Shown here piece after piece: positions 7,863 through 15,925 of a stretch of 64,000 nucleotides of DNA. Under the pieces are notes generated by a model. The model saw nothing but the letters and a program-made list of their open reading frames with translations, had not been told where the DNA came from and ran no database searches. Location of the stretch: NCBI RefSeq assembly GCF_022213065.1, contig NZ_JAKLJA010000018.1, positions 1 to 64,000 of the forward strand, read 5' to 3'. The translations under genes and the position numbers were made by a program. This DNA comes from Paraburkholderia tagetis. Lineage in GTDB: Bacteria; Pseudomonadota; Gammaproteobacteria; Burkholderiales; Burkholderiaceae. Within the stretch, counting starts at the first letter, position 1, and every line of letters starts with the position of its first letter.

Positions 7863-8552
7863 TCAGAGATCCGCTTTGCGCACGCCCGTGGAGTAGCGCT
7901 TGTCGAGATACATCAGCACGAAGTTCGAGACAGTCGTGATGACGAGGTAGATCGCGCCTGCGAGCAGGGTGAAGAAGAAGAAACGCAGGGTGCCCTTGCC
8001 GGCGTCCTGGCTTGCCTTCACGACGTCGGCCAAGCCGATGATCGAGACGAGCGCCGTGGACTTCACGAGCACCTGCCAGTTGTTGCCGATGCCGGGCAGG
8101 GCGAAGCGCATCATCTGCGGGAACATGACGCGCGCGAACACCTGCCAGTTGGTCATGCCGTAGGCGTGGCCCGCTTCGAGCTGACCGCGCGGCACCGCGA
8201 GAAAGGCGCCGCGGAAGGTCTCGGTGAAGTACGCGCCGTAGATGAAGCCCAGCACGATCACGCCCGCGAGGAACGGGTCGATGTCGATCTGGTCCCAGCC
8301 GAGGTGGTCAGTGAGCATGTTCAGCCAGATCTGGATGCTGTAGAAGAGCAGCAGCATCAGCACGAGATCGGGCACGCCGCGAATGAGCGTGGTATAGGCC
8401 GTGCCCGCGCCATAGACGACACGGTTTTTCGAGAGCTTCGCCGCCGCGCCGATCAGCCCGAGCAGGAACGAGAGCACGAGCGAGAGCACCGAGAGCTTGA
8501 CGGTCTGCCAGGTGCCGGCGAGGATCAGCGGGCCGTAGCCTTGAAGAAACAT
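7863..8552 (-). CDS. hisQ: basic amino acid ABC transporter permease HisQ
   Basis: This is the second channel subunit of the histidine/lysine/arginine/ornithine importer. The 229-residue protein has the same five-helix permease fold as HisM, with an EAA loop (GQLEAGHAYGM...MRFALPGIGNN). Segments TTLIRGVPDLVLMLL and GFIYGAYFTETFRGAF are diagnostic of HisQ, and the C-terminus YSTGVRKADL also matches. GAGG lies 8 bases before the ATG. The order binding protein, Q, M, P is the same as in Salmonella hisJQMP, which supports the substrate call. Confidence 0.92.
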   Translation of the reverse strand: MFLQGYGPLILAGTWQTVKLSVLSLVLSFLLGLIGAAAKLSKNRVVYGAGTAYTTLIRGVPDLVLMLLLFYSIQIWLNMLTDHLGWDQIDIDPFLAGVIVLGFIYGAYFTETFRGAFLAVPRGQLEAGHAYGMTNWQVFARVMFPQMMRFALPGIGNNWQVLVKSTALVSIIGLADVVKASQDAGKGTLRFFFFTLLAGAIYLVITTVSNFVLMYLDKRYSTGVRKADL

Positions 8553-8640
8553 AGGTGAGTCCTCGACGGGGCGTCTCGACGCTGGACGGCGCCCCGCGAA
8601 AGGCGCGGCAGAGGCTGCCGCGGTTCAAGTCGGTTCATGC

Positions 8641-8693
8641 GCGGCCGGCGAGGCTGGCCGCGTGCTTCGCGACGGCGGCGCCGGTGGGCGCCG
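8641..8693 (-). repeat. GC-rich hairpins between binding protein and permease genes
   Basis: Two hairpins occupy the 167-base gap. One has arms GCGGCC and GGCCGC at 8641-8661 with one internal mismatch; the other is CGGCGCC-GGTG-GGCGCCG at 8676-8693. In Salmonella a REP element occupies the same hisJ-hisQ gap, where 3' hairpins are thought to protect the abundant binding-protein message. A similar role here is inference. Confidence 0.55.
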
Positions 8694-8719
8694 TGTGTCT
8701 CCGTCTTTGGTTTCTCTGC

Positions 8720-9496
8720 TTACTTGCCTTTGTAGATATCGAAGTCGAAATACTGCCTGGCGAGCTTGTCGAACGTGCCGTCCTTGTGGATCGCGGCCAG
8801 TGCGGCATTGAATTGTGCCTTCAGATCGGTATCTTGCTTGCGCAGGCCGATCGCGGTGCCGTCGCCGATGGTCGCGGGATCTTCCACCGCCTGGCCCGCC
8901 CACGCGAAGCCCTTGCCGCGCGGTGTCTTCAGGAAGCCGACGTCGGCCTGGACCTCGTCCTGGAGCGTCGCATCGAGGCGCCCCGACATCAAGTCCTGAT
9001 ACACCTGATCCTGATTCTGGTACGACACGACGTTCACGCCCTTGCCGGCCCAGTGCGCCTTCGCGTAGGCCTCCTGGGTCGAGCCTTGTTCGACGCCCAC
9101 GTTCTTGCCCTTGAGCGAGGCCACGGTGGGCAGGAGCGGGGAGCCCGCCTTCGCGAGCATGCGCGCGGGCGCGTCGAACGTCTTGTCGGAGTAGTCGATC
9201 TGCTGGCGGCGCTGGTCGGTGATGGACAGCGACGAGACGATCGCGTCGAACTTGCGGGCCTTGAGCGCCGGAATGATGCCGTCGAGGTCGCTCTCGACCC
9301 AGACGCACTTCACGTTCATGCGCGCGCAGAGCGCCTTGGTCAGGTCGACGTCGAAACCGACGATCTGGCCGCTGGCATTCTTGGACTCGAACGGCGGATA
9401 GCTCGCATCGACGCCGATGCGCACGGTCTTCCATTCCCTGGCTGCGGCGCTGCCCGCCACAAGGGCGAGCGCGAGGCACACTGCAAACTTCTTCAT
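8720..9496 (-). CDS. periplasmic lysine/arginine/ornithine/histidine-binding protein
   Basis: This soluble periplasmic receptor delivers basic amino acids to the HisQMP complex. The 258-residue precursor has a signal peptide (KKFAVCLALALVAGSAAA) and family 3 solute-binding motifs: RIGVDASYPPFES near the mature N-terminus, GFDVDLTKALCARM and SLSITDQRRQQIDYSDKTF. Length and motifs match HisJ/ArgT. The start is the second of two consecutive ATGs, with AGGAG 4 bases upstream. This ribosome-binding site directly abuts the covarying hairpin element at 9505-9556, so expression may be controlled through the leader. It is the first gene of the operon. HisJ and ArgT cannot be told apart from sequence alone. 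Confidence 0.92.
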   Translation of the reverse strand: MKKFAVCLALALVAGSAAAREWKTVRIGVDASYPPFESKNASGQIVGFDVDLTKALCARMNVKCVWVESDLDGIIPALKARKFDAIVSSLSITDQRRQQIDYSDKTFDAPARMLAKAGSPLLPTVASLKGKNVGVEQGSTQEAYAKAHWAGKGVNVVSYQNQDQVYQDLMSGRLDATLQDEVQADVGFLKTPRGKGFAWAGQAVEDPATIGDGTAIGLRKQDTDLKAQFNAALAAIHKDGTFDKLARQYFDFDIYKGK

Positions 9497-9504
9497 CATT
9501 CTCC

Positions 9505-9556
9505 TGTCGACCGGAGTTCGCGCTTTAGCGCATGACTCTGGTCCCATGCAAAGCTG
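9505..9556 (-). ncRNA. solitary copy of covarying hairpin leader element
   Basis: Read on the minus strand it has linker CAGCTTTGCATGGGA, outer arm CCAGAGT, CAT, inner hairpin GCGCT-AA-AGCGC, outer arm ACTCCGG, then GTCGAC running into the AGGAG ribosome-binding site of the binding-protein gene. Architecture and linker match the three tandem copies at 41741-41875. The outer stem has a single A-C mismatch. Being in the sense leader of a gene at both loci argues for an RNA-level or promoter-proximal function. I know of no named family for it. Confidence 0.65.
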
Positions 9557-10069
9557 ATACGACGGGCGCGGCACCGTGTGAGTGCCGCGTAGCAAGGGCG
9601 CCGGGTCGGCGCCGTTCGACGTTTGCCTCGAGACCTCGATGTCTTAAGGTCTTGAGGTCTGCCCGAGAGCCACTTGAGAGCGGACGACGGTCCTCTCTCG
9701 TGCGGGCCGGCTCGTGACCGGGCGCCGTCATTTTAGGCGATCAAAAATACGGGTCGGACGCGTACTGCGCCGGTGGCCAGCATGTGCCGGTGCGGGGCCT
9801 CTATACCGGGGCCGTGGCTCAAGCCGAGCGGGCCGTCCCAAACGGGCCGTCCCGAAAAGCGCGGTATTTTACCCGAAGCGGAAGCCGGCGCGGTCGGCCA
9901 CTGTGTGGCGTGTGGCTTCGGCCTGACAGAGTTTCGCTATGGCCCAAGCCCGGCCCGCAATGAAAAACGCCGCAGGATTGCGTCCCGCGGCGTTTTGCCG
10001 ATAGCGGATAAACCGGACTCACGCACGGCCCGGCCGCCTGGCCGTGCCGCGCGAGGCCAGGCCAGGCGC
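9557..10069. other. gene-free gap left of the Spy-like gene
   Basis: This region lies upstream of the minus-strand binding-protein gene and downstream of the minus-strand Spy-like gene. It should hold the his-operon promoter, but no convincing -35/-10 pair stands out. Apart from the Spy-gene terminator at 9963-9996, I see no gene. Confidence 0.4.
9963..9996 (-). terminator. Rho-independent terminator of the Spy-like gene
   Basis: On the minus strand the arms AACGCCGC and GCGGCGTT (plus-strand 9987-9994 and 9966-9973), with an inner GGAC/GTCC-like extension, are followed by TTTTT. It lies about 75 bases past the stop codon of the Spy-like gene. Confidence 0.85.
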
Positions 10070-10666
10070 TTACTGCGCCGCCGGCGCCGAGGCCGCACCC
10101 GTGCCCGCACCATTGTGGTCCTTCTGGTGCTGCTCCCAGCGCTCGTGGATCTTCTCGCGGCGCTGCTCCATCTTCGCGAAGCGTTCCTTGAGCGCGGAGC
10201 TCACGGTGGTCTTCTGCTGATCGTTCAGCCCGTTATAGAAGGTGAGCCAGGCTTGCGCGGTCTGCTCGTGCAGTTGCGCGTCCTGCTGCTCGATCTTTTG
10301 GTGCGCCGTGTGCAGCGCGTTCATGTCGAGGATCGGCTGGTTCTTCATCGAGTCGAACTGCTGCTTGATCTGCTCGTGATTCTTGCGCATGGCCTCATGG
10401 TTCTGCTTCATGGTGTCGAGCGCGGCTTGCCATTGCTTTTCCTGCGCGGCGTTCAGGTTCAGCTTGTCGTGCAGCTTCTTGAAACCCATCATGAAGTCGC
10501 CGTGCATGCCGTGGCCGCCATGCATGCCCGGACCGCCGTGCATCATGCCGGCGCTGGCCGGGGGCGGCGTTTGGGCATTGGCCTGGGCATTGGCGGCGGT
10601 GGCGCCAAAGCTGAGTGCGAGCGAGGCAGCGGCGATGGCGAGAAGGCGCGAAGTCGTCTTATACAT
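10070..10666 (-). CDS. Spy/CpxP-like LTXXQ periplasmic protein
   Basis: The 198-residue precursor has a signal peptide (LLAIAAASLALSFGATAANAQ), a Met/His/Gly-rich patch (about residues 40-58, MMHGGPGMHGGHGMHGDF) and a long charged helical region. Two LTXXQ-like motifs, LNLNAAQEKQ and LNDQQKT, are typical of the Spy/CpxP family of periplasmic chaperones and metal-stress proteins. The Met/His patch could bind copper or another metal; that is inference. AGGAG lies 8 bases before the chosen ATG. Upstream in-frame codons are rejected because they would precede the signal peptide and run into the ompR promoter. It is divergent from the ompR/envZ pair, so envelope-stress control by that pair is plausible. 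Confidence 0.82.
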   Translation of the reverse strand: MYKTTSRLLAIAAASLALSFGATAANAQANAQTPPPASAGMMHGGPGMHGGHGMHGDFMMGFKKLHDKLNLNAAQEKQWQAALDTMKQNHEAMRKNHEQIKQQFDSMKNQPILDMNALHTAHQKIEQQDAQLHEQTAQAWLTFYNGLNDQQKTTVSSALKERFAKMEQRREKIHERWEQHQKDHNGAGTGAASAPAAQ

Positions 10667-10896
10667 AGTGATGCTCCTGACAAATCCTTGAAGGTGTCCG
10701 GTCTGGCACGGCGCCACAGGAAGTTGGGGGCGTCCGCAACCGGTGTCCCTAGCGTATAGAGCGCACGGGCGCCGCGTGTTACGGCCCCGACCGCTGGCAT
10801 TACGCGACATTACATGCGCCTTTCGTGGTAACACCTGGTAACCCAAAGCGCGTCCGTGTAAGCAAACGGCTTTCCCGTGCGCGTTACACTTCGTCC

Positions 10897-11628
10897 ATGG
10901 CTACTCAAATTCTGGTCGTCGACGACGACGTCGAACTGCGCGACCTGCTGCGCGACTATCTGGCGCGGCAGGGCATTGAAGTGTCGGTGCTGCACGATGC
11001 GGGCTCGCTCGAGCGGCGGCTCGAGCGCGAGCGCCCCGACCTGATCGTGCTCGATCTCATGATGCCCGGTGTGGACGGGCTCACCGCGCTGCGCAAGCTG
11101 CGCGCGTCGGGCGACGATATTCCCGTCATCATGCTGACCGCCCGCGCGGACGACGTGGACCGCATCGTCGGCCTCGAACTCGGCGCCGACGACTATCTCG
11201 GCAAGCCCTTCAACCCGCGCGAGCTGCTCGCGCGCGTGCAGGCGGTGCTGCGCCGGCGCCGCACGGTGCCCTCGGCCGCCGCGCCCGAGCAGCGCGAGCC
11301 GTTCTCGTTCGGCCGCTTCGTGCTCGACTTCCAGTCGCGCACGCTGCAGCAGGAAGGTAAGCCCATCATGCTCTCGGGCAGCGAGTTCGCGCTCCTGAAG
11401 ATCTTTGTGAATCACCCGATGCGCACGCTCACGCGCGAGCGCCTGCTCGAACTGCTGCACGGTCCGGAGTACGACGGCACCGACCGCGGCATCGACGTGC
11501 AGGTGTGGCGCCTGCGCCGCATCCTCGAGACCGACCCGTCCACGCCGCGCTTCATCCAGACAGTGCGCGGCCGCGGCTATGTCTTCGTGCCGGATGGCGA
11601 GCAGAACAGCCATGCGCCGGCCGGTTGA
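10897..11628 (+). CDS. ompR: OmpR-family response regulator
   Basis: The 243-residue protein has an N-terminal receiver (ILVVDDD at residues 5-11, phospho-acceptor Asp53 in IVLDLMMPG, conserved Thr in MLTARAD, Lys in LGKPFNPREL). Its C-terminal winged helix ends with the recognition helix region VWRLRRILE...RFIQTVRGRGYVF. Receiver and linker resemble OmpR more than PhoB or KdpE. Its stop overlaps the histidine kinase start by 17 bases, so the two are translationally coupled. The usual job of this pair is osmotic and acid control of porins, and a porin gene lies 5 kb away. The gene symbol rests on this resemblance. Confidence 0.85.
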   Translation: MATQILVVDDDVELRDLLRDYLARQGIEVSVLHDAGSLERRLERERPDLIVLDLMMPGVDGLTALRKLRASGDDIPVIMLTARADDVDRIVGLELGADDYLGKPFNPRELLARVQAVLRRRRTVPSAAAPEQREPFSFGRFVLDFQSRTLQQEGKPIMLSGSEFALLKIFVNHPMRTLTRERLLELLHGPEYDGTDRGIDVQVWRLRRILETDPSTPRFIQTVRGRGYVFVPDGEQNSHAPAG

Positions 11629-12928
11629 TTCGCTGTTCGGGCGCTTCGCGCTGCTCTTCATCGGCGTTCTGCTCTTGTCTCACGTCGCATGGTTCGCGCT
11701 GATGCGCCTCGAGCGCGACCAGATGCGCTCGAGCTACGCGGTGGAAGAAGCGGTATTCCTCGTCGATGCCGTGCGTCAGCACGTGCAGCGCGAGCCCAAT
11801 CAGCCGCTGCCCTCGCGCGTGCGGCTCGTCGACCCCGCGAGCGTCGAGGTGCCGGAGCTCCGGCGTGACATGCCCACCAGCCTGCGCCGTTTCATCGACG
11901 ACTTGCGCGATCGCATGCCGGCCGGCACCGAGGTGCGTATCGGCCCGCCCGGGCATCCGCCCATGCTGTGGGTGCGCGGTCCCCAGGACGCGCGCTGGAT
12001 CGTGGTGCCGGCGCAGCCGCTGCGCCTGATGCGGCCGATCGACCGCGCGATACCCTGGTTCATCATCATCTTCTCGGCGGCGGTGATCGCGGCGCTGGTG
12101 GCCGCCTGGATGCTCCAGCAGCCGCTGCGCGCGCTCGTCCAGGCGGTCGCGCGCTTCGGGCGTGGCCAGCCGGTGCCGCCACTCGCCGAGCGCGGCCCGC
12201 GCGAGATGCGCCAGCTCACGCGCGGCTTCAACCAGATGGTGAAGGAAGTCGAGCGCACCGAGAAAGACCGCGCGGTCATGCTCGCAGGCGTCGCGCACGA
12301 CCTGAAGACGCCGCTCGCGCGCTTGCGCCTGCGCGCCGAAATGATGGACGAGCAAAAGGTGCGCGACGGCGTGGTGCGCGACGTGGACTCGATGGCGCAT
12401 ATCGTCGACCAGTTTCTGGTGTTCGCGCACGATGGCGCCGACCGCAGCGAGCCCGTCGAAGTGGACGACCAGTGCGAGCGCATCGCACGCAACTACCGCA
12501 CGGTGGGCGGCGAGACGCTCGTCATCGAGCGGCGCCTGAAAGCCGGCGCGGCCTTCCGCCTGCCCGCGGCCACGCTGGAGCGGCTCGTGTCGAACCTGCT
12601 CGACAATGCGCACGCCTATGGCGCGCCGCCCGTGGTGATCGAGACCTCGCGCGGCGGGGATGCGTTCACGCTGACCGTGCGCGACCACGGCAAGGGCATT
12701 GCCGACCAGGATCTCACACAGGCGAGCCGGCCGTTCGTGCGGCTCGATCCGGCGCGCGGCGGCAATGGCCATAGCGGTCTGGGCCTTGCGATCGTCGAGC
12801 GGCTCGTGCGTCGCGCGGGCGGGGAAATCGCCATCGGCAATGGCGAGAGCGGCGGCCTCGAAGTGCGCATGACGTTTCCGGTCGAGGTGGTCGAGCGTAC
12901 GGTCGCCGAGGCGGCACAGATCTGGTGA
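11612..12928 (+). CDS. envZ: EnvZ-like sensor histidine kinase
   Basis: The 438-residue inner-membrane kinase has TM1 at residues 11-30, a periplasmic domain of about 115 residues, TM2 at 148-166 and a HAMP linker. The dimerisation box AGVAHDLKTPLARLRLR places phospho-acceptor His229. ATPase motifs follow: N-box LVSNLLDNAHAYG, G1 VRDHGKGI and G2 GGNGHSGLGLAIV. The H-box AGVAHDLKTPLAR is close to that of EnvZ. The start at 11612 lies inside the end of ompR and gives a normal N-terminal cytoplasmic stub. Partner: the preceding OmpR-type regulator. Confidence 0.85.
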   Translation: MRRPVDSLFGRFALLFIGVLLLSHVAWFALMRLERDQMRSSYAVEEAVFLVDAVRQHVQREPNQPLPSRVRLVDPASVEVPELRRDMPTSLRRFIDDLRDRMPAGTEVRIGPPGHPPMLWVRGPQDARWIVVPAQPLRLMRPIDRAIPWFIIIFSAAVIAALVAAWMLQQPLRALVQAVARFGRGQPVPPLAERGPREMRQLTRGFNQMVKEVERTEKDRAVMLAGVAHDLKTPLARLRLRAEMMDEQKVRDGVVRDVDSMAHIVDQFLVFAHDGADRSEPVEVDDQCERIARNYRTVGGETLVIERRLKAGAAFRLPAATLERLVSNLLDNAHAYGAPPVVIETSRGGDAFTLTVRDHGKGIADQDLTQASRPFVRLDPARGGNGHSGLGLAIVERLVRRAGGEIAIGNGESGGLEVRMTFPVEVVERTVAEAAQIW

Positions 12929-13130
12929 GCGCCGGCGCGCGGCGCATATCGATTGGGGAATGTGCGGCGGGCGCCCGGCGCATGTGCCTGGCCGGAGCCG
13001 ACCGCGAGAACACTACTGAACTGAAAAACTACCGATGCGGGAACAGCCTGAATGGCGGGGTTGCCGTGGTGGCCGGCGGGCAATGCCGCACTGAATCGCA
13101 CTGAATCGCACCAGGCCACGCCAGGCCGCG

Positions 13131-13397
13131 TCAGGCTGAGAACAGCGTGTCGAGTGCCGAGGCGGCCTCGCTGTCGACGGTGTTGTAGACCACACTGTCG
13201 GCCTCGAAGATGTAGTGCGTCGTGTACTTGCCGAGGCGGGCAAGAATTTCTTCCTGGACCAGCTCGGGCGCGGCTTCGAGCTTCAGGTACCACGCGGTCG
13301 ATGACAGGCGCGTCTGAAATGCGCCGTATTCGACCATCAGCTGGTCGAACGCGAGAGCATCCTGATCGCGGCAGACGATGACCAGATTTCCCTTCAT
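13131..13397 (-). CDS. conserved hypothetical protein, small alpha/beta
   Basis: I do not recognise this 88-residue protein by name. It starts with a beta-strand-like NLVIVCRD, has an amphipathic middle, and ends ADSVVYNTVDSEAASALDTLFSA. The strand-helix-strand rhythm is compatible with a small ferredoxin-like fold, but no catalytic motif is visible. It has no signal peptide or membrane segment. It lies between the ompR/envZ pair (convergent) and the diguanylate cyclase gene (same strand, 146 bases upstream) and is probably its own transcription unit. Confidence 0.65.
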   Translation of the reverse strand: MKGNLVIVCRDQDALAFDQLMVEYGAFQTRLSSTAWYLKLEAAPELVQEEILARLGKYTTHYIFEADSVVYNTVDSEAASALDTLFSA

Positions 13398-13543
13398 GCA
13401 TGCCTCCTATGTGCTGAGCGACTTGCCACGGCGATGCGCGCCGCATGACGCCGCGCGCTCCGATCGCTCGATGATACCGCGTCAGGGGCGAAAGCCCTGG
13501 GCGAGTCTCGCAATTAAGTGAGTAATGACTTCCTGGTTGATGA

Positions 13544-15238
13544 TTACCAGGTTGCCGCGGCGGTGCGCGGCGGTGTGGCGCCGTCCGAGGCCATCGCTTC
13601 GCAGCGGTCGCGGCCTCCCGCCTTCGCCATGTAGAGCGCGAGATCGGCGCGGCTCATCAGGCGCTCGGGCTGATCCTGGGTCGCCGCCAGTTCGGTGACG
13701 CCGATGCTCACGCTCAGATACGCTTCACTGGGCAGCCCGGCGCAGACGCTCGCCTTCACCTCGCGGCGCAGGCGCTCGACTACGTCGTGTCCGGTGGCGA
13801 GTGTCGTGCCCGGCAGCAGGATGCCGAACTCCTCGCCGCCGAGCCTGCCGACGGCGTCGTCGGAGCGCAGTTCGGCTCGGCAGGTCTCGACGAAGTGCTG
13901 TAGTGCGCGATCGCCGGCCGGGTGGCCGAAGCGGTCGTTGATCTGCTTGAAGTGGTCGAGGTCGGCGATCGCCATGCATAGCGGCCTGCCGCTCGTGTAG
14001 GCGGCGTCGATCTCGCAGCGCAGCAGGTCGAGGAAGTAGCGGCGCGAGAGGGCGCCCGTGAGCGCGTCGTGGCGCGCCTCGGCGGCCAGCAGCGCGTTGG
14101 CCGCCTGCAGTTGCTCGGCGAGATCGCGGCTCGCGAGGTGCAGGCGCCGCTCGCGCACCCACGAAATCGAGATCACGGCCGCAAGCGCCACCGTACCCGC
14201 CAGCGTGAGGAAGATCAGCAGCCGGTCGCGCTGGTGGTTCGCGATCAGCTCGGGCCATGCGTTGAGCGGATCGACGAGATGGGCGGTGAGCCCGGAGTTG
14301 AGTCCGCCGCGCTGCTCGTAGAGCGCCGGGGTTCGTTGGCGGGGCAACTCCACGAGCGCCCGCGCCTCGCTCCCCGGTATCCAGGGCGCGTCGCGCGTCG
14401 CGGCCTCGCCGGCGCTTTGCAGCGGGAGCTCGGCAAAGCGCTCGCGCAGATAAGTGTTCACGCGGTCGACGGCGTTCATCTCCTCGACGTGCGAGCCGGG
14501 CAGGGCGAGCCCTTCGAGCTTGCTGTCGTGCGCCATCACGATCACGCCGTTGCTGTCGGAGACAAAGGTGCCCGGGTGCGTGACCCAGTGGCGCAGCCGC
14601 GCGATGCTGACCTTGGCGAGCACGGCGCCCACGAGCAGGCCGTTGTCGTAGACGGGTGCGGCCACGAAGATGCCCGGCTCGCCGCTCGAGGTGCCGACGC
14701 CATAGGTCTCGGAGAACGCGCCGAGCAGGGTGTCGCTCAGATAGTTGCGCGAGCGCATATCGACGCCCACGTAGGAGATTTTCTCCGTGGCGTTGCTCGA
14801 CGCGATGCAAATGCCGTTGTTGTTCACGAGCCAGATTGCGTCGAAGCCGGAGAAGCCTTGCGCGTCGTGCAGGAAGCCGTTGACGGCCGCGAACGTGGGC
14901 GCGTGCTCCAACGCTTCGCGCCGCTCCAGTTCCGTGGACGAGCGCGACGCGGCATAATTCCCGGCCTCGGCCAGTGCCTGTTGCACCACGTGGGTTTCGG
15001 CCATGGTCGAGGGAATGGCGCGCGACATCGAGAGATCGCTCGCGATGACCTCTGCCATGTTGTCGACGACCGAGCGCGTCATCTGGCGTTGCACGCCGAG
15101 GGCGGTCTCGAGCTCCTGGCGCACCATGCGGTTGGCGAGCCAGCCCGCGATCAGCCAGCAGACGAGCGCGACCGCCACGACGGCCGCCACCGTCACCACG
15201 GGGGGCACGGTAGCCTGACGCGAGAGTCTCCTGTTCAT
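13544..15238 (-). CDS. membrane-anchored diguanylate cyclase
   Basis: The protein makes cyclic di-GMP from two GTP. Its 564 residues comprise TM1 (about 14-36), a large periplasmic sensory region with dCache-like features (SYVGVDMRSRNYLSDTLLG, VAAPVYDNGLLVGAVLAKV), TM2 (LLIFLTLAGTVALAAVISISW) and a C-terminal GGDEF domain. The active-site motif is GGEEF and therefore competent. The residues RSDD, five positions before it, form the RxxD inhibitory site, so product feedback is likely. There is no EAL domain. The start at 15238 is preferred over one 17 codons upstream in His-rich sequence. A CCTGGT/ACCAGG hairpin straddles the stop codon. Confidence 0.9.
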   Translation of the reverse strand: MNRRLSRQATVPPVVTVAAVVAVALVCWLIAGWLANRMVRQELETALGVQRQMTRSVVDNMAEVIASDLSMSRAIPSTMAETHVVQQALAEAGNYAASRSSTELERREALEHAPTFAAVNGFLHDAQGFSGFDAIWLVNNNGICIASSNATEKISYVGVDMRSRNYLSDTLLGAFSETYGVGTSSGEPGIFVAAPVYDNGLLVGAVLAKVSIARLRHWVTHPGTFVSDSNGVIVMAHDSKLEGLALPGSHVEEMNAVDRVNTYLRERFAELPLQSAGEAATRDAPWIPGSEARALVELPRQRTPALYEQRGGLNSGLTAHLVDPLNAWPELIANHQRDRLLIFLTLAGTVALAAVISISWVRERRLHLASRDLAEQLQAANALLAAEARHDALTGALSRRYFLDLLRCEIDAAYTSGRPLCMAIADLDHFKQINDRFGHPAGDRALQHFVETCRAELRSDDAVGRLGGEEFGILLPGTTLATGHDVVERLRREVKASVCAGLPSEAYLSVSIGVTELAATQDQPERLMSRADLALYMAKAGGRDRCEAMASDGATPPRTAAATW

Positions 15239-15925
15239 CGGCCTTCTGGTTTGTTCAGGCGCATGGCGTGCATGGTGCGCGTGGTGCATTGGCGGGCGGG
15301 CAGCCCGGCGTCCCGGTAAAGCGAGGCAATACGTGACGGAGGTGGCCGCGGGTGACAGCGGTTTTACAGGTAGCAGCCGTCGCCGTGCGACGATTTTAAC
15401 TCTCGAATGGCGCGATTGAGGCCGCAGGCACCGTCAGGCGAGCCGTGCCGATGCAGCCTGCATGCCTGAGCGCGGGTTCGACCGCGCGTGAGGGCGCGGC
15501 GGACGGTCGGCGGACGCCGGGTGCGGGTGCGCTACCACGTCCGCGAACGCGCCTCGAAGGCATGCGCAACGCGCCCGCCGGCGGGCGTGCGGCGGCAGGG
15601 CGCGCGAGGTTGAATCTGTCACGAAGCTTGTGTAGTGTCGTGCCGTCCCCGAACAAGGCAAGCCCGCGAGGCTGGCCGCCAGACTGGCCCGGCACGTCTG
15701 AATGGTCCGGACGGTGCGTGCGCCGGTGTAGCGCCTCGGCTCTGGCCGGTGCGTCGTCAACGCTAACGAAATACGGTGTCCATGCGTCTTGCCTTTCCCG
15801 ATCGCGCTTTTTCCGAGCGCCATGCGCGCTATCCGCATCAGCACCGCTCGCGCGATCCGCGTCGGCGCATCTGCCATGCGCACATTCATCTGACGCATTC
15901 GCGGCAACGCGGGGAGGGCGCCTGA
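15239..15925. other. gap between divergent cyclase and ABC permease genes
   Basis: This 687-base divergent promoter region has no well supported gene. A possible plus-strand promoter is TTGAAT (15610-15615), 17 bases, TAGTGT (15633-15638), of moderate quality. A 47-codon frame at 15782-15925 ends TGA immediately before the permease ATG but has no ribosome-binding site, and its Arg/His-rich product looks like chance; I do not call it. Confidence 0.35.

Noticed and set aside
15782..15925. 47-codon leader peptide before the double permease
   Set aside because: It has no ribosome-binding site and encodes Arg/His-rich sequence; the close TGA-ATG junction is not enough.
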